From the NCBI GenBank assembly GCA_946186495.1, contig CAMHNQ010000019.1, forward strand, positions 1-48,536: DNA of 48,536 nt, in the 5' to 3' direction. The notes under the pieces are model-generated. The model was not told where the DNA came from. It saw only the letters and a program-made list of their open reading frames with translations, and did not search any database. Origin of the DNA: an uncultured Bacteroidales bacterium (GTDB taxonomy: Bacteria > Bacteroidota > Bacteroidia > Bacteroidales > WCHB1-69). A program made the translations under genes and the position numbers. This document shows positions 39,790 through 47,881 of this stretch, piece after piece (the first letter of the stretch is position 1; each line of letters begins with the position of its first letter).

Positions 39790-40977
39790 ATGAAAAGAAC
39801 CGTAACCATCAATCTTGGCGGGCTCGTCTTCAACATCGACGATGACGCCTGCGACCGGCTCAGCCGGTATCTCAACGACTTGGGGGCTCGCTTTCCAGAG
39901 GCGGAGCGCGAGGAAATCCTGCGCGACATCGAAGTGCGCATGGCCGAACTGCTGACTTACAAGCTGCAGAACCGCAACGTAGTGGAAATCAACGATGTGG
40001 AAGAGGTCATAGAAGTCATCGGACGGCCGGAGCAGTTCGACGAGTCGGGCGAAAACGAGAATACGGACACCTCAACCGGCAGTAGTTCCGGAGACACGAA
40101 TGCGGACGGGAAAGGCTCCGCGCCGCGCAAGCCGCGCAAACTCTACCGCAACAGTTACGACCGCATCGTGGGCGGCGTGGCCAGCGGCTTGGCCGCCTAT
40201 TTCGACATCGACGCCATGGTGGTCCGCATCCTCTTCGTCATCCTCGCCTTCATGAGCCTCGGATGGGGCATCCTCATCTACCTCATCCTGCTCATCGCCA
40301 TGCCCGAGGCCAAGACCAAGGCACAGCTGTTGGAGATGCAGGGCGTGGAGCCCACCTTGGAGAACATCAACCAGTTCCAGCAGTCGCCCGTGGATCACAG
40401 TGAAAGCCGCAGCACATTCGGTAAAATACTGAAAATCTGTTTCATCGTCCTGGGCATCATCATCGGTGTCAGCCTCGCCATAGCCGTGTTGGGCATTTTC
40501 ATCGCCATGTTCGCCGGACTGATGCTGCATACGCCGGGCACTTTCGGCGAGCCACTCGACATGGGGCTTTTGGGCAGCTGCGCCCTCTTCCTGCTCTGTC
40601 CGGTCATCGGCATTGCAGTGCTGTGCACGCGGGCGGCGAGCGGCGAGCGGCGGCACAAATGGGTCGGCTGGACCCTGCTGGCCCTCTGGCTGCTCAGCAT
40701 CTTCGGCATCATCGGCTTCGGCATCGAGGTGGGCAAACGCGACGACTTCGGGAAACGACTGGAACGCACCGGCGAGCAGTGGGAACGATGGTTCGAGAAC
40801 AACGACTTTACCACTTCCGACAGTTACTACGGCACCAAGGAACTCGACAGCATCATCGACCCCGTGCTGGACGAGCTCCGCGACGACAACACCACCTACG
40901 ACATCACCATCCACACCAACCCGGATAAGGGGGTGAACTTGAATATCAGCACGAAGAAAGAGGTTGACTCTATTTAG
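39790..40977 (+). CDS. PspC-domain multi-pass membrane protein
   Basis: A 395-residue protein. The N-terminal part (about 1-80) is a soluble acidic region (VTINLGGLVFNIDDDACDRLSRYLNDLG) that I cannot assign. After an acidic/serine linker comes a PspC domain (KLYRNSYDRIVGGVASGLAAYFDID, about 117-175), then further membrane segments (ILKICFIVLGIIIGVSLAIAVLGIFIAMFAG and later ones), and a C-terminal soluble tail. PadR-PspC pairs are common in Bacteroidetes. A role in sensing or stabilising the envelope during export is plausible but unproven. Confidence 0.87.
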   Translation: MKRTVTINLGGLVFNIDDDACDRLSRYLNDLGARFPEAEREEILRDIEVRMAELLTYKLQNRNVVEINDVEEVIEVIGRPEQFDESGENENTDTSTGSSSGDTNADGKGSAPRKPRKLYRNSYDRIVGGVASGLAAYFDIDAMVVRILFVILAFMSLGWGILIYLILLIAMPEAKTKAQLLEMQGVEPTLENINQFQQSPVDHSESRSTFGKILKICFIVLGIIIGVSLAIAVLGIFIAMFAGLMLHTPGTFGEPLDMGLLGSCALFLLCPVIGIAVLCTRAASGERRHKWVGWTLLALWLLSIFGIIGFGIEVGKRDDFGKRLERTGEQWERWFENNDFTTSDSYYGTKELDSIIDPVLDELRDDNTTYDITIHTNPDKGVNLNISTKKEVDSI

Positions 40978-41045
40978 TTTAAGGGTTAAGGGTTATGGTT
41001 TAAGGGTTATGTTTAAGGTTTACTGTTTACCGTTTACTGTTAATT
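40978..41045. repeat. low-complexity word array after the PspC gene
   Basis: Degenerate copies of AAGGGTTATGGTTT-like words change into TTTACTGTTTACCG-like words. The same words occur in reverse complement after the TolC gene (47780-47829), so the two arrays bracket the efflux genes. With repeat A1 this accounts for most of the 502-bp gap before the ATPase gene. Confidence 0.65.
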
Positions 41046-41049
41046 TAGG

Positions 41050-41427
41050 TTTCGTATGATTGATTTACAATCTGTATCTCAGAAAAACGCTTTTGCTGCC
41101 CGTACCTTACTGTTGGCGACGCCGACGCTCTCGTTCGCACACCATTTCCGGCTACGGCACACCGTGCCGGTGCGGGCGAATTCCCCTTCTATTGTAGAAG
41201 GGGTGCCCGAAGGGCGGGGTAGTAATATGGATATCAGAATTCCTTGTGAACAAGCATGCAGATTCGGGTTGCGGGCAACGGCCTTACGGCCATTGCAGAG
41301 GCCCCTACCCCGGCCTACGGCCACCCCTTCCCCAAGGAAGGGGAATTGTCCTTCGACCGCTGCTTCTCGCAGTGGCCAGAACTTTCTTCACGCACTCGTT
41401 TTTTCTTCTTGTTTTTAACATACGAAA
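41050..41427 (-). repeat. repeat family A, copy A1 (MITE-like, 378 bp)
   Basis: Ends in terminal inverted repeats TTTCGTATG (41050-41058) and CATACGAAA (41419-41427). Internally it is the reverse complement of copy A2, matching in long blocks (for example GGAATTCTGATATCCATATT, GTTAAAAACAAGAAGAAAAA and TTTTTCTGAGATAC). It carries about 125 bp more than A2, mainly around 41245-41365 with hairpins such as GGCCTACGGCC. It encodes no transposase. The 120-codon frame inside it is not considered a gene. Confidence 0.85.
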
Positions 41428-41479
41428 CTTGAGCTGTTTACCGTTTACTATTCACTATTCACTATTCAACCGATAGATT

Positions 41480-42202
41480 ATGATTATCGATTTACGTGGC
41501 ATCCACAAAACCTACGACAACGGCCAGCCCCTGCATGTGCTGAAGGGCATCGACCTCGGGATTGGCGAGGGCGAGTTCGTCTCCATCATGGGCGCTTCCG
41601 GATCGGGGAAATCCACGCTGCTGAACATCCTCGGCATCCTCGACAATTACGACGAAGGGGAGTACTGGTTGGACGGCAAGCTCATCAAGAACCTGAGCGA
41701 AAAGGAGGCGGCGCATTATCGCAACCGCATGATCGGTTTCGTGTTCCAGTCGTTCAATCTCATCAATTTCAAAACTGCTGTTGAGAACGTGGAGCTGCCG
41801 TTGTACTATCAAGGGGTGAGCCGCAAGAAGCGCAACGAGTTGGCCATGCACTTCCTGGAGCATTTCGGCTTGGCGGACTGGGCCACGCACTATCCCAACG
41901 AGCTATCGGGCGGGCAGAAGCAGCGTGTGGCCATCGCGCGGGCGCTCATCACGCAGCCGCGCATCCTGCTGGCCGACGAGCCCACCGGCGCCCTCGACTC
42001 CAAAACCTCCGTGGAGGTCATGGACCTGCTCACCGAGCTCAATCGCACCGAGAAAGTCACCATCATCGTGGTGACGCACGAGAGCGGTGTGGCCAACTGC
42101 ACCGACAAAATCATCCACATCAAGGACGGCATCATCGGTGAGACGACGCTCAACGAACAGCACAAAGCCTCGATTTTCGGCACTACCACCATTATGAAAT
42201 AG
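41480..42202 (+). CDS. MacB-type ABC transporter ATP-binding protein
   Basis: A 240-residue ATPase of the MacB/LolD group. Walker A is GASGSGKST (38-46), the signature LSGGQKQRVAIARAL, and Walker B ILLADEPTGALDS. The Q-loop reads FVFQSFNLI. It powers mechanotransmission by FtsX-like permeases rather than moving substrates through the membrane itself. The permease gene follows 4 bp after the stop. Flanked upstream by repeat A1. Confidence 0.95.
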   Translation: MIIDLRGIHKTYDNGQPLHVLKGIDLGIGEGEFVSIMGASGSGKSTLLNILGILDNYDEGEYWLDGKLIKNLSEKEAAHYRNRMIGFVFQSFNLINFKTAVENVELPLYYQGVSRKKRNELAMHFLEHFGLADWATHYPNELSGGQKQRVAIARALITQPRILLADEPTGALDSKTSVEVMDLLTELNRTEKVTIIVVTHESGVANCTDKIIHIKDGIIGETTLNEQHKASIFGTTTIMK

Positions 42203-42206
42203 TATT

Positions 42207-43475
42207 ATGAACGACCTGCTGACAGAGATATGGGAGTCCATCCGGCGTAACAAGCTGCGCACCGCCCTCACGGGGTTCGCGGTGGCGTGGGGCATCTTCA
42301 TGCTCATCGTGCTCCTCGGCGCGGGCAACGGTCTGATGAACGCCTTCATGGACCAAGGCGGCCACTTTGCCACCAACACGATGGCGGTGTTTGGTGGCGT
42401 CACCAGCAAACCCGCCAACGGCTATCAGACCGGTCGGCGCATTAATCTCAACGACCAGGATGTGGCCATCACCCAAAGTGCCCTATTTTCCGGAAATGTG
42501 GACAAAATTTCCCCTGAACTCTTCAAAGGTCCTTATACATTGGCCTTCAAAAGTCGCCACACCTCCGTTTATCTGAATGGTTGTTATCCCTCTTTGATGG
42601 AGATGAACAAGATTGAGATGCTGGAAGGGCGTTTCATCAACCAAAACGACATAAAGCAACATCGGAAATCCATTGTTTTGGCCGCAGCCCACGCTACCGA
42701 ACTGATGAATGGCGGCGAAGATTACGCCTCCCTGATTGGCAAGACGGTGACCACCGACAACATCACGTGGGTGGTGGTGGGCGTGTATAAGACAGACCGC
42801 ACGGCGCAACGTGTGGAGGCTTTTGCTCCGATCACGACCATGCAGATGATCACGAATGACATCAACAATGTTGACCAGATCAACTTCTCTTTCCACGGAT
42901 TGACGACCAAGGAGGAGAACGAGCAATTTGAGAAGACCTACCGTGCCGCGCTCAACCGGGCGCACAAGGCGGCGCCGGATGATGAAAGTTCCATCTGGAT
43001 ATGGAACCGTTTCACTCAGAACATGCAGATGGACAAGGGGACGCATTTCATCCGCACGGCATTGTGGATTTTGGGCATCTTCACGCTGGTAGGAGGCATC
43101 GTGGGTGTCTCCAACATCATGCTGATTACCGTGAAGGAGCGCACCCGCGAATTCGGCATCCGCAAGGCCATCGGTGCGTCGCCGTGGGAAATCATGAAGC
43201 TGATATTGGCGGAGAGCGTCTCCATCACCGCGCTGTTCGGCTATATCGGGATGTTCCTCGGTATGGTGGCCTGCGAGGTGATGAAGATGACCGTGGGGCA
43301 GTCGTCGGTGGAGTTCTTCGGCGAGACCGTCCGGCTGTTCGTCAACCCGACCGTCGGGCTCGGCATCTCCGTCGGCGTCACCATCCTGCTGGTCATCGCG
43401 GGCACCCTCGCCGGCATCTCCCCCGCGATGAAAGCCGCCCGCATCCGCCCGATTGAAGCGTTGAACGAGACGTGA
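42207..43475 (+). CDS. MacB-type FtsX-like permease (first)
   Basis: A 422-residue permease with the MacB topology: an N-terminal membrane helix (RTALTGFAVAWGIFMLIVLLGAGNGL), a large periplasmic domain (about 50-280) and three C-terminal helices with the FtsX motif ERTREFGIRKAIGASPWEIMKLIL. It ends LAGISPAMKAARIRPIEALNET. It works with the ATPase encoded immediately upstream. The following gap contains repeat A2 in inverted orientation to A1. Confidence 0.93.
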   Translation: MNDLLTEIWESIRRNKLRTALTGFAVAWGIFMLIVLLGAGNGLMNAFMDQGGHFATNTMAVFGGVTSKPANGYQTGRRINLNDQDVAITQSALFSGNVDKISPELFKGPYTLAFKSRHTSVYLNGCYPSLMEMNKIEMLEGRFINQNDIKQHRKSIVLAAAHATELMNGGEDYASLIGKTVTTDNITWVVVGVYKTDRTAQRVEAFAPITTMQMITNDINNVDQINFSFHGLTTKEENEQFEKTYRAALNRAHKAAPDDESSIWIWNRFTQNMQMDKGTHFIRTALWILGIFTLVGGIVGVSNIMLITVKERTREFGIRKAIGASPWEIMKLILAESVSITALFGYIGMFLGMVACEVMKMTVGQSSVEFFGETVRLFVNPTVGLGISVGVTILLVIAGTLAGISPAMKAARIRPIEALNET

Positions 43476-43551
43476 GATTTGTGACTTATGACTTATGACT
43501 TGTGATTTGTACTATCAATGTCAACTGCTAAGTTTCCATTACTAACTGAAG

Positions 43552-43804
43552 TATCGTATGTTAAAAACAAGAAGAAAAAACAAAAATGTGAAGAAAGTTC
43601 TGACCACAGAAGGAATTCTGATATCCATATTACTACGCCGCCCTTCGGGCACCCCTTCTGAAACAGAAGGGGAATTTCCCGCGCCGGCACGGCGTACCGT
43701 GGTCAGAAATAGTGTGCAAACGAGAGTGTCGGCATCGCCAACAGTTAGATATTGGCAACAAGAGCGTTTTTCTGAGATACAAATTGCAAATCAAGCATAG
43801 GAAA
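43552..43804 (+). repeat. repeat family A, copy A2 (MITE-like, 253 bp)
   Basis: Ends TATCGTATG (43552-43560) and CATAGGAAA (43796-43804), degenerate relatives of the A1 termini. The core includes GGAATTCTGATATCCATATT, the hairpin GCCCTTCGGGC, and a CCCCTTCT/AGAAGGGG hairpin. It is in opposite orientation to A1, so the pair brackets the ATPase and first permease. An 80-codon frame inside it (43558-43800) is not considered a gene. With a GACTTATGACTT-type word array at 43476-43510 it fills the 351-bp gap. Confidence 0.85.
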
Positions 43805-43826
43805 ATTAAATTACTAATTAAAAGAA

Positions 43827-45059
43827 ATGAGATTCGACACCGACACATACCGGGAAATCCTCGACGCGCTGACGCGGAACAAGCGGCGCAGTTTCCTCAC
43901 GGGCTTCGGCATCTTCTGGGGACTGTTCATGCTGTTGTTCCTCATCGGTGGCGGTAATGGTCTTAAACAGCTGCTGGAGAAGAACTTCGAGGGATTCGCC
44001 ACGAATTCGGTCATCATTGCGGCGGATGAGACCACAAAGCCGTACAAGGGGTTCAAAGAAGGTCGGAGCTGGAACTTGCGATACAAAGACATCGAACGGT
44101 TGAAGGCCATGGTGCCCGAATTGGAGGTCGTTACCCCGTTGCTGCCTGAGTGGGGACGTACTGCCACCCGCGACGAACACAACGCCAGCTGCTCCGTCAA
44201 AGAAGTGGAGGCCGACTACGTCAAGGTGCAGGCGCCCACAATGAAGTTCGGGCGTTATCTCAACCAAGTCGATGTGATGCACAAGCGGAAAGTCTGCGTT
44301 ATCGGTGAGCGTGTCTGGAAGACACTGTTCCCTGATGGCGACGATCCTTGCGGACAGTACATCTGCGTGGGAGGGATTTACTATCAAGTCATTGGCGTGG
44401 ATGTCTGTACCTCCAACATCAACCTCTGGGGCAACAGCGCGGACGAGATCACCATACCTTTCACGGTGATGAGCGACATCATGAACAGCGGCGACATAGT
44501 GGGAGTGATCTGTACCGTGGGAGGCCCTGGGGTCAACATGAACGAATTGGAGGGAAGAGTACGGCAAGTGATTGCCCGTCAGCACTATATCGCCCCCGAT
44601 GACAAGGAGGCCATGACACTGCTCAACATGGAGGTGATGTTCAGCATCATCGACAACCTTTTCAAGGGCATCAACTTCCTGATCTGGTTGGTAGGTATCG
44701 GCACCTTGTTGGCTGGAGCCATCGGGGTGAGCAACATCATGTTGGTGGTCGTGCGCGAGCGGACCGTGGAAATCGGCATTCGCCGGGCCATCGGGGCCAC
44801 GCCGCGCGACATCCTCACGCAGATCATCCTCGAGGGCATCGTCCTCACCACCGTCGCGGGCATGTCCGGCATCGTCTTCTCCGTGCTGCTGCTCAATCTC
44901 TTCGAGGTCATTACCAAGCACCAGGCCGTATTCCAGATCCAGTTCAGCACGGCCGTCACGGCCCTGTTCCTGTTGATGCTCCTCGGACTCCTCGCAGGCA
45001 TCGCCCCCGCCTACCGCGCCATGCACATCAAACCCGTGGATGCAATGCGAGACGAATAA
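43827..45059 (+). CDS. MacB-type FtsX-like permease (second)
   Basis: A 410-residue paralogue of the preceding permease with the same topology: N-terminal helix (RSFLTGFGIFWGLFMLLFLIGGGNGL), periplasmic domain, and three C-terminal helices containing ERTVEIGIRRAIGATPRDILTQIILEG and ending GIAPAYRAMHIKPVDAMRDE. Two permeases with one ATPase suggest a heterodimeric membrane part. Start ATG 43827 follows an A/T-rich leader directly after repeat A2. Confidence 0.93.
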   Translation: MRFDTDTYREILDALTRNKRRSFLTGFGIFWGLFMLLFLIGGGNGLKQLLEKNFEGFATNSVIIAADETTKPYKGFKEGRSWNLRYKDIERLKAMVPELEVVTPLLPEWGRTATRDEHNASCSVKEVEADYVKVQAPTMKFGRYLNQVDVMHKRKVCVIGERVWKTLFPDGDDPCGQYICVGGIYYQVIGVDVCTSNINLWGNSADEITIPFTVMSDIMNSGDIVGVICTVGGPGVNMNELEGRVRQVIARQHYIAPDDKEAMTLLNMEVMFSIIDNLFKGINFLIWLVGIGTLLAGAIGVSNIMLVVVRERTVEIGIRRAIGATPRDILTQIILEGIVLTTVAGMSGIVFSVLLLNLFEVITKHQAVFQIQFSTAVTALFLLMLLGLLAGIAPAYRAMHIKPVDAMRDE

Positions 45060-45117
45060 AATGTAGAATGTAGAATTTAGAATTATGAATTATGAATTAT
45101 GAATTATGAATAATATC

Positions 45118-45182
45118 TTCCTTGAGCAGCCCCGGAGGGGCAAGAGCTTGGTAGCAAAAGGGGCAAGAGCTCGGTAGCAGAA
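45118..45182 (+). repeat. repeat family B, partial copy B2 plus 23-bp direct repeat
   Basis: The first 28 bp (TTCCTTGAGCAGCC..., with hairpin GCCCC-GGA-GGGGC) match copy B3. The rest is replaced by two adjacent 23-bp units (45137-45159, 45160-45182) starting GGGGCAAGAGCT. It lies in the gap between the second permease and the adaptor gene, preceded by a run of AATTATG words (45078-45110). Confidence 0.8.
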
Positions 45183-45219
45183 TGATAGATAAAAGACGAA
45201 TGAGATAATAAACATTGAT

Positions 45220-46311
45220 ATGAAAAAAGGTATTAAGTATTTGATTTTTGGATTAATCGCCCTGATCTTCATCGGAACCTTCGTGTTCCTCTTCAAGAAG
45301 TCGAGACCCGAGAAGGAGGTCTTCAACGAGTACGAGGTAGCGTATATGGATATCAGTCGGAAAACGCTGATAACCGGACAGATAGGGCCGCGAAATGAAG
45401 TGGCGGTTAAACCGCAGATCAACGGCATCATCGCTGAGCTGTACAAGGAGGCCGGTCAGGAGGTGAAGGAGAACGAGGTCATCGCCAAGCTCAAGGTCAT
45501 CCCCGACATGAACTCGCTGAGTGCGGCGCAGAGCCGTGTGCGCTTGGCCGACATCAACTACAACCAGGCCAAGGCCAACTACGACCGCGAGAAAGCCCTG
45601 TACGACAAAAAGTTGGTCAGCAACGAGGAGTTCGAGCAGGTGACGCAGGCGTTGCAGCAGGCCCGCGAGGAGAAGTCGGCGGCGCAGGACGCGCTGGAGA
45701 TTATCCGCGACGGCGTCTCCTCCAGCAACGCCAAGTCCAGCTCCACGCTCATCCGCTCCACCATCTCGGGCTTGATCCTCGACATTCCCGTCAAGGTGGG
45801 TAACTCCGTCATCCAGGCCAACACCCTGAACGACGGTACCACGGTCGCCACCGTCGCCGACATGAACGACCTGATCTTCAAGGGAAACGTCGATGAAACG
45901 GAAGTCGGCACGTTGCGCGAGGGCACCCCGTTGAAGATCACCATCGGGGCGTTGCAGGACTACAGTTTCGACGCCGTGTTAGAGTACATCTCCCCGAAGG
46001 CTGTGCAGAACAACGGCGCCAACCAGTTCGAGATCCGTGCCGCCGTCAAGCCGCAGAGCGACAACAAGATCCGCTCTGGCTACAGCGCCAATGCGGAGCT
46101 CGTGTTAGAGAGTGCCGAGCACGTCCTCGCCATCCCCGAGAGCGCCCTCGAGTTCTCCGGCGACTCCACCTTCGTCTATGTCAAGAACGGCGCCTCCTAC
46201 GAACGCCGTGCCATCACCACCGGTCTCAGCGACGGCCTCAACATCGTGGTGACCAGCGGGTTGAAGGAAGGCGAGAAGGTGCGGGGCACGAAGATAATTC
46301 ATAATTCATAA
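45220..46311 (+). CDS. MacA/HlyD-type periplasmic adaptor protein
   Basis: A 363-residue adaptor. One N-terminal membrane helix (GIKYLIFGLIALIFIGTFVFLF) anchors it. The barrel/lipoyl part (GQIGPRNEVAVKPQINGIIAELYKEAGQEVKENEVIAKL) is followed by an alpha-helical hairpin rich in Ala, Gln and Glu (about 85-150: VRLADINYNQAKANYDREKALYDKKLVSNEEFEQ), then the returning lipoyl and beta-barrel segments. It links MacB-like permeases to the outer-membrane channel encoded next. Its end is followed by AATTCATAATGC words. Confidence 0.93.
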   Translation: MKKGIKYLIFGLIALIFIGTFVFLFKKSRPEKEVFNEYEVAYMDISRKTLITGQIGPRNEVAVKPQINGIIAELYKEAGQEVKENEVIAKLKVIPDMNSLSAAQSRVRLADINYNQAKANYDREKALYDKKLVSNEEFEQVTQALQQAREEKSAAQDALEIIRDGVSSSNAKSSSTLIRSTISGLILDIPVKVGNSVIQANTLNDGTTVATVADMNDLIFKGNVDETEVGTLREGTPLKITIGALQDYSFDAVLEYISPKAVQNNGANQFEIRAAVKPQSDNKIRSGYSANAELVLESAEHVLAIPESALEFSGDSTFVYVKNGASYERRAITTGLSDGLNIVVTSGLKEGEKVRGTKIIHNS

Positions 46312-46336
46312 TGCATAATGCATAATTTATAATGCG

Positions 46337-47773
46337 ATGAAAGACGAAAAATACGATCGAAGCACCATGGCAGGGGGGTGTCAAAACATATTCCTTGAGC
46401 AGCCCCGGAGGGGCAAGACACGCGAAGCGCTAATAACCCCACACAAGCGCAGCGCACTGTGGGGCTTGACCCTGACCGCAGTGATGATGTGCCTGTCCAT
46501 CGTGGTGTACGGTCAAAGTGCCCAATCCTCCCCCTGGACCCTCGATGCCTGCGTGCAGTACGCTCTCGACCACAACCTGACGGTCAAGCAGAGCGAGCTG
46601 ATGAAGTCGCAGCGGGAGGTCGAGCTGAACACGGCCAAGAACAGTGTGTGGCCGACTGTGCAGGGAAGCGCGTCGCAGAGTTTCTCCTTCGGGAGGGGAC
46701 TCTCGGAGGACAACACCTACGTCAGCTCCAACACCGCCAACACCTCCTTCGGCATCGGGGGAAGCATGAACCTCTTCACGGGATTGCGGGTCAAGAACAG
46801 CATCGAGATGGGGAAGCTGAACTTAGAGGCCGCCACCGCCGACTGCGACAAGGCCAAGGAGGACATCCGCATCGCGGTGACGCAGGCCTACATGCAGATT
46901 CTCTACCAGATAGAGGTCTGCGAGGTCGCGAAGCTGCAGATCGCCATCGACTCCGCGCAGGTGGAGCGGCTGACTGCCCTGAACGAGCTCGGCAAGATCG
47001 GCCCGGCGGAGGTCTCTGCAAGGAAGTCCAGTCTGGCGCAGAGCCGTCTTACCTACACGCAGGCGCACAACAGTCTGGTTTCCGCCACGTTGGATATGAC
47101 CCAGCTGTTGGAGTTGGAGAGTCCGGAGGGGTTCGTAGTTGCGAAGCCGGAACTTGACGATGCTTTGCCCGCCGTTTTGCCGTCACCCGAGCAGATCTAC
47201 CAGCAGGCGCTGGGCAACCGCGCGGCCGTGAAAGCCGAGGAGATCCGCACCGACTACGCGAAGACTAACATCGCCCTGGCGAAGGCCGGATGGTACCCTA
47301 CCCTATCCATGAGCGGCGGGCTCGTCACCGACTACTACGCGCTGTTGGGCTATCCGGGCAAAGGTTTCGGGGCGCAGCTGCGCGACAACTTCAGCCCGTA
47401 TGTGGGCATCTCGCTCAACGTGCCGATCTTCGACCGCTTGGAGACCCGCAACAACGTGCGGATGGCCAAGCTGCAGCTCGAAAGCCAGCAGATTCAGACC
47501 GAGAATGTCAAAAAGAGTCTGTACAAAGAGATTCAGCAGGCTTATTTCAATGCTGTTGCCGCGAAGGAGAAGTACGCCAGCAGCCAGGTGGCGGAGGCCA
47601 GCGCGAAGGAGGCCTTCGACCTTGAAACGGCTCTGTACGAGAATGGGAAATCCACAGGGACATCATTCAACGAAGCCAAGAGCAACTACCTGCAAGCCGC
47701 CTCTAATCTCGCACAGGCGAAGTGCGAATTTTTGTATCAGGTGCAGCTGCTGCAACTTTACGGAGGAAATTAG
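46337..47773 (+). CDS. TolC-family outer-membrane efflux channel with repeat-derived N-terminal segment
   Basis: The channel of the tripartite exporter. From WTLDACVQYALDHNLTVKQ the protein shows the usual OEP repeats of helices and strands, ending NLAQAKCEFLYQVQLLQLYGGN. The annotated 478 residues include about 59 before the likely signal cleavage site (VVYGQ). Residues 19-43 are encoded exactly by repeat copy B3 (25 codons, no stop). The hydrophobic core LTLTAVMMCLSIVV follows the repeat, and the basic residues HKR before it come from the repeat. The true start is therefore uncertain: ATG 46337 or ATG 46367 upstream of the repeat, or a non-ATG codon inside it. Confidence 0.88.
   Translation: MKDEKYDRSTMAGGCQNIFLEQPRRGKTREALITPHKRSALWGLTLTAVMMCLSIVVYGQSAQSSPWTLDACVQYALDHNLTVKQSELMKSQREVELNTAKNSVWPTVQGSASQSFSFGRGLSEDNTYVSSNTANTSFGIGGSMNLFTGLRVKNSIEMGKLNLEAATADCDKAKEDIRIAVTQAYMQILYQIEVCEVAKLQIAIDSAQVERLTALNELGKIGPAEVSARKSSLAQSRLTYTQAHNSLVSATLDMTQLLELESPEGFVVAKPELDDALPAVLPSPEQIYQQALGNRAAVKAEEIRTDYAKTNIALAKAGWYPTLSMSGGLVTDYYALLGYPGKGFGAQLRDNFSPYVGISLNVPIFDRLETRNNVRMAKLQLESQQIQTENVKKSLYKEIQQAYFNAVAAKEKYASSQVAEASAKEAFDLETALYENGKSTGTSFNEAKSNYLQAASNLAQAKCEFLYQVQLLQLYGGN
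46391..46465 (+). repeat. repeat family B, copy B3 inside the TolC-type reading frame
   Basis: A full 75-bp copy, about 91% identical to B1 at 39686-39760, with the same three-hairpin plan (GCCCC-GGA-GGGGC; CGC-GAA-GCG; CCCCACA paired to TGTGGGG). Its length is a multiple of three and it has no stop in the channel gene's frame. Confidence 0.88.
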
Positions 47774-47779
47774 TAGTTA

Positions 47780-47829
47780 GCAAACCCCTAAACCATAAAC
47801 CATAAACCATAAACCTTAAACCTTAACCC
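47780..47829. repeat. low-complexity word array after the TolC-type gene
   Basis: Tandem AACCATA / AACCTTA words (about six copies), the reverse complement in character of the array at 40978-41045. Confidence 0.7.
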
Positions 47830-47841
47830 AACTTTCACCCC

Positions 47842-47881
47842 CGCCAAGGCGCACTTCCCCTGTTAGTGGGGATTGGCGTTT
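47842..47881 (+). terminator. possible terminator of the efflux operon
   Basis: CGCCAA (47842-47847) pairs with TTGGCG (47873-47878), and inside it TCCCC pairs with GGGGA around a 7-base loop, followed by only three T residues. The U-tract is short, so termination here is tentative. Confidence 0.4.

Noticed and set aside
41056..41418. A 120-codon plus-strand frame starting MIDLQSVSQKN
   Set aside because: It lies entirely inside repeat A1. The corresponding sequence in A2 does not keep the same frame intact and it resembles no protein.
43558..43800. An 80-codon plus-strand frame starting MLKTRRKNKN
   Set aside because: It lies inside repeat A2 and is interrupted by stops in the homologous A1 sequence, so it is not conserved as coding.
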